Source: Secundilactobacillus mixtipabuli
GTDB lineage: Bacteria; Bacillota; Bacilli; Lactobacillales; Lactobacillaceae
DNA length: 64,000 nucleotides
Direction of reading: 5' to 3'
Assembly: GCF_002217925.1 (NCBI RefSeq)
Contig: NZ_BCMF01000006.1
Span: forward strand, 180,862-244,861
In this document: positions 57,705 to 64,000 of the stretch, piece after piece
Layout: every line of letters starts with the position of its first letter
How positions within the stretch are numbered: the first letter of the stretch is position 1
Notes under the pieces: model-generated
What the model was told of the DNA's origin: nothing
The model's input: only the letters and a program-made list of their open reading frames with translations
The model's database searches: none
Position numbers and translations under genes: made by a program

Positions 57705-59114
57705 ATGGAAAAGGTTGACCCGCGCCGCTGGTGGATTTTGCTTTCAATTGGGATCTTTGCTTTTATGAGCAACTTGGACTCAAGTATTGTCAATGTGGCG
57801 ATGCCTGTTATGGCGAAACAATTGGCGATTCCAATGAATGAGATTGAATGGGTGGTTTCGATCTATCTCATCGTGGTGAGTGCGTTATTGCTATTCTTCG
57901 GTAAATTGGGCGATATGTACGGTAAAATCAAAGTTTTTCGTATTGGGACGGCGATTTTTATTATTGGCTCATTCATTTCCGGGTTGCAGTGGACCTTTGA
58001 ACTTCTGCTGCTAGGCCGTGTGATTCAGGGCATTGGCTCGGCCATGACCTTATCTAATACGTATGGTATTACGACTGCAACGTTTAGTCTAAAAGAGCGT
58101 GGTAAAGCGATGGGGCTGATTGGTACTTTTGTGTCTTTTGGTGCTGTTGCTGGTCCGGGAGTCGGTGGTTTAGTGTTATCTCACTTTAGCTGGGGTTACA
58201 TCTTTTGGATCAACGTACCGTTGGGTATTTTTGCCATTATTTTAGGCCAGATTGTGCTGCCAAAGTCCACGCCGGAGTCGGCGGATAAAAAAATCGACTG
58301 GTCCGGTTCATTTTCATTTGCGCTACTGATTGTGAGCTTATTTTTAGCTATTTTCTGGGGCCAAGAAGTGGGTTACTTCACCGTTGTGCCAGTGATTGGC
58401 TACGTGATCGCCGTGCTTTCGGTGATCTGGTTTTTCCGCGCGGAACGTCAAAGTTCAACACCGCTGATGCCGCTTCAGATTTTTAAAATTAAACCCTTTT
58501 CCTATGGTATCGGGGCGGCAATTTTAATCTTTTTATCCAATTTTTTCACCGTTGTGCTGATGCCGTTTTACCTCGAAGATGCTCGTGGGTTAAGCGCTGG
58601 ACAAGCCGGTTTATTGATGATCATTTTCCCAGTTGTGACGATGATTGCGGGACCCATTGGCGGGGTGTTAGCTGACCGTTTCAACCCCGCTAAAATCGTG
58701 ACCTTGGGGCTGAGCACCGTGGCGGTGTCACAACTGGGTTATTGGTTCTTAGACGGCCACAGTTCGCTCTGGGTGTACGGTGCCATCACGGTGATCATGG
58801 CGACGGGGACCGGTTTATTCCAGTCACCAAACAGTGATATTGTCATGTCAGTGGTGGATAAGGATCAGCTGGGCAGTGCTGGCAGTATTAATGCGCTGGC
58901 GCGAAACGTCGGCATGGTTTCGGGGACCGCGCTGTCGACCACGGTGCTGTTCAGCGTGATGAGCTTCATTGCCCACACTAAGGTCACCACGTATCTGCCG
59001 AGTCAGCCGCAACTATTTATTACCGGGATGCACGTGGCGTTTACCGGATCGTTCATTTTTATTGTGCTGGCCATCTTGCTTTCGCTAAAGCAGGGCGAAT
59101 TAGACTTAAAGTAA
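57705..59114 (+). CDS. DHA2-family MFS drug efflux transporter
   Basis: Proton-driven efflux pump with about 14 membrane helices, 469 residues. The DHA2 signatures are visible: LDSSIVNVAMPVMAKQL in the first helix (motif D1), GKLGDMYGKIKVFRIG (motif A) and GAVAGPGVGGLVLS (motif C). GGGGGTTG before ATG 57705. Substrate cannot be predicted. It is divergent from the SSADH gene; no TetR or MarR gene is next to it, which is unusual for a pump gene. Confidence 0.9.
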   Translation: MEKVDPRRWWILLSIGIFAFMSNLDSSIVNVAMPVMAKQLAIPMNEIEWVVSIYLIVVSALLLFFGKLGDMYGKIKVFRIGTAIFIIGSFISGLQWTFELLLLGRVIQGIGSAMTLSNTYGITTATFSLKERGKAMGLIGTFVSFGAVAGPGVGGLVLSHFSWGYIFWINVPLGIFAIILGQIVLPKSTPESADKKIDWSGSFSFALLIVSLFLAIFWGQEVGYFTVVPVIGYVIAVLSVIWFFRAERQSSTPLMPLQIFKIKPFSYGIGAAILIFLSNFFTVVLMPFYLEDARGLSAGQAGLLMIIFPVVTMIAGPIGGVLADRFNPAKIVTLGLSTVAVSQLGYWFLDGHSSLWVYGAITVIMATGTGLFQSPNSDIVMSVVDKDQLGSAGSINALARNVGMVSGTALSTTVLFSVMSFIAHTKVTTYLPSQPQLFITGMHVAFTGSFIFIVLAILLSLKQGELDLK

Positions 59115-59128
59115 TTCTGCAATCCCGA

Positions 59129-59157
59129 TTGACTTTTATTTTGTAGACGCTTAGAAT
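59129..59157 (+). promoter_or_regulatory. Promoter of the glyQS leader
   Basis: TTGACT, 17-base spacer, TAGAAT: five of six matches at each box. The T-box leader begins about 10 bases later. Confidence 0.8.
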
Positions 59158-59164
59158 AATGAGG

Positions 59165-59380
59165 AATTGAATAGTGATCGGCAATGAAAAAAGAGGGTTG
59201 GTTCAACGGTTAAACAGCGACTTCGGGATAGGTGAAAGCCGGAGTAACCGTGAACCAATTGGCACTTTTAGAGCTGGCGCAAACGAAGCTGCTGGGAGAT
59301 TCCCAGAAGTAGGGTGGAACCGCGAAAATAAACTTTCGTCCCTATGTAGGTCTACAAGACTACATTGGGACGTTTTTTTT
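59165..59380 (+). promoter_or_regulatory. T-box leader of glyQS (glycine type)
   Basis: The T-box AGGGTGGAACCGCG (59311-59324) is well matched. The specifier region CAATTGGCACTTTT gives GGC (Gly) at 59261-59263. The terminator GTCCCTATGTAG-10-CTACATTGGGAC with eight T lies at 59338-59380. The short leader with stem I and stem III but little between fits the compact glyQS type. Uncharged tRNA-Gly would favour antitermination. Confidence 0.95.
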
Positions 59381-59430
59381 GTGCCGTTTGTCCCTCGTCA
59401 TTGCCGTCACACAATAGGAGGAAGTTCATT

Positions 59431-60357
59431 TTGACCAAGAAATTGTCAATGCAACAAATTATCTTGACCTTGCAGCAATATTGGTCCGCACAGGGCTGCA
59501 TGCTGATGCAGGCTTACGATACCGAAAAGGGTGCCGGGACCATGAGCCCTTACACCTTTTTGCGGGCAATCGGCCCAGAACCTTGGAACGCGGCTTATGT
59601 AGAACCATCCCGGCGGCCAGCGGATGGCCGGTACGCTGAAAACCCTAACCGGTTGTACCAACACCACCAGTTCCAAGTGGTCATGAAGCCGTCACCAGAA
59701 AACATTCAGGACTTATATTTAAACAGTTTAAAGGAATTGGGTATTGATCCCTTGGAACACGATATTCGCTTCGTTGAAGATAACTGGGAAAACCCATCAA
59801 TGGGCTGTGCCGGTGTTGGTTGGGAAGTATGGCTTGATGGGATGGAAGTCTCACAATTCACTTACTTCCAAATTGTTGGTGGTCTAGAAGTGGATCCCGT
59901 CACTTCAGAAATCACCTATGGTCTCGAACGGCTGGCTTCATACATCCAAGACGTTGACAGTGTTTTCGACTTGGAATGGGGTGACGGTGTCATGTACGGC
60001 GATATTTTCCGTGAACCCGAAATTGAACATTCAACTTACAGTTTTGAAAAAAGCAATCAAGAAATGTTGCTGCAGATGTTTGACGACTACGAAGCTGAAG
60101 CTAAAAAGCAGATTGCGAACGGTCTGGTTCACCCGGCATACGACTACATCTTGAAGTGTTCACACACCTTTAACCTGTTAGACGCCCGGGGTGCCGTTTC
60201 CGTGACTGAACGGGCCGGTTACCTTTCTCGGATTCGTCGGATGGCGCACAGTGTTGCCAGAGCCTTTGTCGCTAAACGGAAGGAATTTGGCTTCCCGTTG
60301 ATCAAGGATGAAGAAAAACGGCAAGCATTATTAGCAGACGGAAAGGACAAAAAGTAA
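59431..60357 (+). CDS. glyQ: Glycyl-tRNA synthetase alpha subunit
   Basis: Catalytic subunit of the alpha2-beta2 GlyRS. I start at TTG 59431, 8 bases after AGGAGGA, giving 308 residues ([18 protein letters not shown]); ATG 59449 would miss the ribosome site. Typical blocks: [59 protein letters not shown] and [19 protein letters not shown]. The stop overlaps the glyS start by 1 base. Confidence 0.97.
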   Translation: MTKKLSMQQIILTLQQYWSAQGCMLMQAYDTEKGAGTMSPYTFLRAIGPEPWNAAYVEPSRRPADGRYAENPNRLYQHHQFQVVMKPSPENIQDLYLNSLKELGIDPLEHDIRFVEDNWENPSMGCAGVGWEVWLDGMEVSQFTYFQIVGGLEVDPVTSEITYGLERLASYIQDVDSVFDLEWGDGVMYGDIFREPEIEHSTYSFEKSNQEMLLQMFDDYEAEAKKQIANGLVHPAYDYILKCSHTFNLLDARGAVSVTERAGYLSRIRRMAHSVARAFVAKRKEFGFPLIKDEEKRQALLADGKDKK

Positions 60358-62429
60358 TGGCACATACATTTTTACTTGAAATTGGTTTGGAAGAGATGCC
60401 CGCTCACGTTGTGACCCCAAGCATCCAGCAACTCGTTCAAAAAACCAAGAAGTACCTCAAAGAACAACGGATTAGCTTTGATGACATCAAGTCGTTTTCA
60501 ACGCCGCGCCGGTTGGCCGTTCAAATTAGCGGTTTAGCTGACAAACAGCCTGATATCGATGAAGAAGTCAAGGGCCCAGCTAAGAAAATTGCCTTGGATA
60601 AAGAGGGTAACTGGTCGAAAGCCGCCCAAGGATTTACTCGTGGCCAAGGGGTCACGGTGGACGACATCACCTTTAAGGAATTAAAGGGAACCGAATACGT
60701 CTACGTTCAAAAACACATTGCTGGTCAGCCTGTTGAATCAGTCTTAGCTGGTTTGAAGGACGTCATTACCGGCATGACTTTTCCAACGATGATGAAGTGG
60801 GGCAGTTATCACTTTGAATATATCCGTCCCATCAAGTGGCTGGTTGCACTGTTAGATGACAAAGTCATTCCATTTAAGATCTTGGACGTGACGACTGACC
60901 GGGAAACTCGCGGTCACCGGTTCTTGGGTAAGACCATTACGTTAGCACAAGCTGCCGATTACGAAGCCGCTTTAACCAGCGAATTTGTGATTGCTGACGC
61001 TAAGAAGCGTAAGGCAGAGATCCGAAAGCAAATCGAAAAGCTGGCTGCGGATCATAACTGGGTGATCAAATTAAATCCAGATCTGCTGGAAGAAGTGACT
61101 AACCTAGTTGAATGGCCAACTGCTTTTGCTGGCGGTTTTGATGAAAAGTACCTCAAGATCCCAGACGAAGTACTGATTACTTCAATGCGTGATCACCAGC
61201 GGTTCTTCTACGTGCTGGATCAAAACGGTAAATTATTGCCGCACTTTGTTTCCGTTCGTAACGGGAACGCTGATCACATTCAAAACGTGATTGCTGGTAA
61301 CGAACGTGTGCTGGCTGCCCGTTTGTCTGATGCGATGTTCTTCTATGAAGAAGATCAAAAACAGACCATTGACGACTACGTTGAACGACTGAAGACAGTT
61401 AGCTTCCACGATAAGATCAGCACCATGTATGACAAGATGCAGCGGGTCGCTGTGATCGCCGCTAATCTGGGTCAAAAGCTTGGCTTGAATGATACCCAGA
61501 TCAAAGACCTTGTCCGGGCAGCGCACATCTACAAGTTCGACTTAGTGACCGGCATGGTCGGCGAATTTGCGGAGTTACAAGGGGTCATGGGTGAGAAGTA
61601 CGCCTTATTAAACGGCGAAAACCCAGTGGTTGCTCAAGCAATCCGCGAACACTACATGCCAATTTCAGCCGATGGTGATTTGCCAGAATCAACCGTTGGT
61701 GCGGTTTTAGCCATTGCTGATAAGATCGACAGTATTCTGACGTTCTTCGCAGCTGAGATGATTCCAAGCGGTTCTAACGATCCTTATGCACTGCGTCGTC
61801 AGGCTACAGGTATCGTGCGGATTATCCGCACCAACAAGTGGCACTTCAATCAGGAAATGGTGGCCGACGCCATTGATGCTGAAGTGAGCGCTAACGTGGC
61901 CCCTGATTTGGATCAAAAGGCTCAAATCAAAGCAGTTGGTGACTTCTTGCGTGACCGGATCAAAGTGACGTTGCTTGGTGAAAAGGTTAAACATGATATT
62001 GTGGACGCCGTTATTGGCGGACCCAACACTGACTTACTGGATAACTTCACGGTTGCTCAAGTGCTGACTGATCACCAAAACGATGATGATTTCAAGGGTA
62101 CCATCGAAGCCTTGACTCGGGTTCTGCGGATTGCTCAAAAAGCAGATAAGGCCAAAGTGACAGCGGTTGATACCAGCTTGTTTGATAACGATAGTGAACC
62201 CAAGCTTCACGACGCTGTGGATCAAGTTGCAGAGCAAGCCTCAGAATTAGATATTCCGGCTTACTACAACGCCTTAGCAGCCCTGAAGCCAGTGATCAAT
62301 GATTACTTTGAAGCAACCATGGTCATGGCGGATGATGAAGCCGTTAAGAATAACCGTCTTAGCCAGTTAAGCCAGCTGTCTGACTTGATCTTACGCCTTG
62401 GCGATCTTAACCAATTAATCGTTAAGTAG
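60357..62429 (+). CDS. glyS: Glycyl-tRNA synthetase beta subunit
   Basis: tRNA-binding partner of GlyQ, 690 residues. N-terminal part [19 protein letters not shown] and the block [25 protein letters not shown] are family hallmarks; the middle contains the HD-like segment and [19 protein letters not shown] loop, and an anticodon-binding domain is at the C terminus. ATG 60357 shares an A with the glyQ stop, so the two subunits are made in a coupled way in equal amounts. Confidence 0.97.
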   Translation: MAHTFLLEIGLEEMPAHVVTPSIQQLVQKTKKYLKEQRISFDDIKSFSTPRRLAVQISGLADKQPDIDEEVKGPAKKIALDKEGNWSKAAQGFTRGQGVTVDDITFKELKGTEYVYVQKHIAGQPVESVLAGLKDVITGMTFPTMMKWGSYHFEYIRPIKWLVALLDDKVIPFKILDVTTDRETRGHRFLGKTITLAQAADYEAALTSEFVIADAKKRKAEIRKQIEKLAADHNWVIKLNPDLLEEVTNLVEWPTAFAGGFDEKYLKIPDEVLITSMRDHQRFFYVLDQNGKLLPHFVSVRNGNADHIQNVIAGNERVLAARLSDAMFFYEEDQKQTIDDYVERLKTVSFHDKISTMYDKMQRVAVIAANLGQKLGLNDTQIKDLVRAAHIYKFDLVTGMVGEFAELQGVMGEKYALLNGENPVVAQAIREHYMPISADGDLPESTVGAVLAIADKIDSILTFFAAEMIPSGSNDPYALRRQATGIVRIIRTNKWHFNQEMVADAIDAEVSANVAPDLDQKAQIKAVGDFLRDRIKVTLLGEKVKHDIVDAVIGGPNTDLLDNFTVAQVLTDHQNDDDFKGTIEALTRVLRIAQKADKAKVTAVDTSLFDNDSEPKLHDAVDQVAEQASELDIPAYYNALAALKPVINDYFEATMVMADDEAVKNNRLSQLSQLSDLILRLGDLNQLIVK

Positions 62430-62502
62430 TTGATGCCCAATTGGTCTAAAGCCCGGCTAGCCCAGTCTGGCCGTGTTACTCGACAATAAGGTCAAAAGTG
62501 AT

Positions 62503-62576
62503 ATAATTAAGTTACGCTATTAATGAAACTGAAATCAAATACCAGCTTGAGCGGCGGAGGCTCAGGCTGGTTTTTT
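62503..62576 (+). ncRNA. Candidate short transcript ending in a strong terminator
   Basis: TGATATAAT (extended -10, ends 62508) is followed about 35 bases on by ACCAGCTTGAGC, GGCGGAG, GCTCAGGCTGGT and TTTTTT, a strong terminator. Between them is no reading frame. If the promoter works, a ~60-base RNA results. Alternatively the hairpin only ends glyS, 110 bases upstream. The rest of the 345-base gap holds the next promoter. Confidence 0.35.
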
Positions 62577-62686
62577 GTTGTGGAAATTTTGGCTTTGGTT
62601 CCATAAAGGTAAAGTTACTGATCTGGTGTACGCTAAAATTAAAACACTTGTATAAATAAATAGTTATAGTTTAAATACATTTACGA

Positions 62687-62716
62687 TTGACCCCAACATA
62701 TCATGACTTGTATAAT
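62687..62716 (+). promoter_or_regulatory. Promoter of the secreted nuclease gene
   Basis: TTGACC (62687-62692), 18-base spacer, TATAAT (62711-62716). Confidence 0.7.
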
Positions 62717-62775
62717 TAATCAGTTACTAATTTAATAATAACGGATTATTACTCGTCTGTTGGGGAGAAGATAAA

Positions 62776-63690
62776 ATGTCGAAAGTGTTCAAGATGGTAC
62801 TATCATTGATTGTCGCCGTCACAATTTTAGCAGTACCAGTAAGTGTTACTGAAGAACCAAGCAATGCCAATGCCGCCACGATGGTTTACGTTACAAGGAC
62901 AGGTAAGCATTATTTTTATCATCGCCATAATCGTGGGCTAAACCGAGCTCGAAAAGTATTCACGGTTAGTTTGCAAACCGCTAAACGTAGGGGCTTGACG
63001 CTAGCTGCAACGGATCAAGCCACTGCTCACCATAAGTCGACGCATCATCGCCACGTTAAGCGTCGGCCAGTTGTTAAGCGAGTATCCGTTAAGCATATCA
63101 AGCAGGCTAAAGCCAGTGCTTCAGGACTGCAAAAGCTCAACTATCACGGGCAGCAAATCGTGATCATTAACCATAATCAGCCAAAGTTAAACCGATTGAG
63201 CATTAATAAGGGTGCTTGGCAACATTATGGTAATTTGGATCGGTTAAACAGAGTGACCACGGCGGATGCAATGTTGAACAAACGGCTGATGCCACATACT
63301 GAACGGCAACCGTTATACGTTAATCCTACCGGCTGGCACAATAAACATGGTTATGGTGGTTGGCTTTACAACCGGAGCCACTTAATTGGCTATCAACTCA
63401 CGGGTCAAAATAATAATCTGAAAAATCTCATGACGGGGACCCGATCACTGAACGCTCCCGGTATGGAAAAGTATGAAAATCAGGTGGCTAGCTATTTACG
63501 AAGCAGCCGATCACATTACGTCCGCTACGAAGTTAAACCGGTATTCGCTGGTAATAACTTGTTAGCAAATGGGGTAGAGATGCAAGCTGAATCAATTGGT
63601 AGCCGTGCGATTCGGTTCAATGTCTATATCTTTAACGTTCAACCAGGTTTTCGCTTGAATTATCGGACGGGTACTAGCAAGGCTGCGTGA
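62776..63690 (+). CDS. Secreted DNA/RNA non-specific endonuclease family protein
   Basis: 304 residues with a cleavable signal peptide: basic MSKVFK, hydrophobic MVLSLIVAVTILAVPVSV and a site near ANAA at 31-34. Next comes a module YVTRTGKHYFYHRHNRGLN (about 39-75) of the type that usually has cysteines (CRGLN and CxxC) but here has none. A His/Arg/Lys-rich stretch follows (80-115). The nuclease domain has GWLYNRSHLIGYQL with NRSH at 199-202 and TGTRSLNAPGM, the family's second block. It is a paralogue of the protein at 22824. Single gene with its own promoter. The substrate (DNA, RNA or both) is inferred from the family. Confidence 0.88.
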   Translation: MSKVFKMVLSLIVAVTILAVPVSVTEEPSNANAATMVYVTRTGKHYFYHRHNRGLNRARKVFTVSLQTAKRRGLTLAATDQATAHHKSTHHRHVKRRPVVKRVSVKHIKQAKASASGLQKLNYHGQQIVIINHNQPKLNRLSINKGAWQHYGNLDRLNRVTTADAMLNKRLMPHTERQPLYVNPTGWHNKHGYGGWLYNRSHLIGYQLTGQNNNLKNLMTGTRSLNAPGMEKYENQVASYLRSSRSHYVRYEVKPVFAGNNLLANGVEMQAESIGSRAIRFNVYIFNVQPGFRLNYRTGTSKAA

Positions 63691-63796
63691 TGTTTTAGTC
63701 GGGAATGTAGAATAAGATTGTCAGTATAAAATTAGGCTCTACTTTTTTGAGTAGTTCGCTCGGAAGTATCAGGTCATAACGATGTTTTACGTAAAA

Positions 63797-63832
63797 GACA
63801 TCCAGAATGTTGAACATTCTGGATGCCTTTTT
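63797..63832 (+). terminator. Rho-independent terminator downstream of the nuclease
   Basis: CATCCAGAATG (63799-63809), TTGAA, CATTCTGGATG (63815-63825), then CCTTTTT. It lies 110 bases after the nuclease stop; the bases between hold no clear gene. Confidence 0.85.
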
Positions 63833-63916
63833 AATTTGATGAAAAGGTCAAGTATAGAGTACATCAATCACGTATTTAGGCTCTTTGACAACTGTTGTTG
63901 GTAAATTTCTTAAATT

Positions 63917-63950
63917 AGTTCTAATCACTATTTTGTGATTAGGACTTTTT
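63917..63950 (+). terminator. Second hairpin-terminator near the window end
   Basis: AGTTCTAATCAC, TATTTT, GTGATTAGGACT with one G-T, then TTTTTT. A TTGACA at 63885-63890 lies upstream, so it could be a leader attenuator of a gene beyond the window or end a short RNA. No gene is seen in 63691-64000. Confidence 0.7.
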
Positions 63951-64000
63951 TAGTTTTGATGTGCAAGGTATAAAGCACTCTTACTCTAAATTTTCGGAAG

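Overview
The window is chromosomal DNA of a low-to-moderate G+C Gram-positive bacterium, almost certainly a member of the Lactobacillaceae. The evidence is the gene order rseP-proS-polC-rimP-nusA-ylxR-ylxQ-infB-rbfA-truB-ribF-hrcA-grpE-dnaK-dnaJ-lepA, a Gram-positive PolC, a CIRCE element in front of hrcA, T-box leaders on hisS-aspS and glyQS, a catabolite-response element, strong AGGAGG ribosome sites and frequent TTG/GTG starts. I cannot name the species from the sequence alone. Nearly all of it is housekeeping core; no rRNA, tRNA, CRISPR array or prophage is visible.

Layout. 1-12,056: end of rseP, prolyl-tRNA synthetase, DNA polymerase III PolC, then the rimP-nusA-ylxR-ylxQ-infB-rbfA translation/transcription operon behind a terminator-like leader hairpin. 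12,080-19,198: truB-ribF, then the HrcA/CIRCE heat-shock cluster hrcA-grpE-dnaK and dnaJ. 19,246-22,766: a TnpB-only IS200/IS605-type element sits directly upstream of lepA and seems to have separated lepA from its ribosome site. 22,781-27,505: a membrane-anchored nuclease, a thioredoxin-like protein, degV, corA and a small hypothetical gene. 27,536-33,032: prmA-rsmE-(membrane protein)-relA-dtd-HAD phosphatase. 33,026-34,731 (minus): fructosamine-kinase-like protein and a cell-wall amidase. 34,810-38,185: T-box leader and hisS-aspS. 38,361-44,209: msrA, a YitT-type membrane protein, a wall teichoic-acid type cluster (two CDP-glycerol glycerophosphotransferases flanking TagG) and endonuclease IV. 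44,220-47,350: a large palindromic repeat, a flavin reductase-acetyltransferase fusion, the PPDK/PEPS regulatory kinase, rpsU and yqeY. 47,374-51,232: a thiamine locus (TPP riboswitch, thiS-thiF-thiG and an M20 amidohydrolase on minus; thiE on plus). 51,311-55,848: flavoprotein, then phoH-ybeY-dgkA-era-recO. 55,932-59,114: succinate-semialdehyde dehydrogenase with a cre site, and a DHA2 multidrug transporter. 59,129-62,429: glyQS under a glycine T-box. 62,503-64,000: a possible short RNA, a secreted nuclease and two strong terminators.

How the parts work together. Much of the window is translation: four aminoacyl-tRNA synthetase systems (two under T-box control), ribosome assembly and modification factors (RimP, RbfA, Era, YbeY, PrmA, RsmE, TruB), initiation and elongation factors (IF2, LepA), D-aminoacyl-tRNA proofreading (Dtd) and the stringent-response enzyme RelA. 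Protein folding (GrpE-DnaK-DnaJ under HrcA), envelope synthesis (teichoic acid polymerases and export permease, undecaprenol kinase family, amidase) and cofactor synthesis (thiamine, FAD) fill most of the rest.

The points most worth a second look are the TnpB insertion at lepA, the thiamine operon (ThiS with an extra C-terminal Arg, no thiH or thiO, an M20 hydrolase in the operon, a riboswitch terminator that touches the thiS start codon), overlapping GAC/CAC codons in the hisS-aspS T-box, and two copies of an interspersed palindromic repeat.
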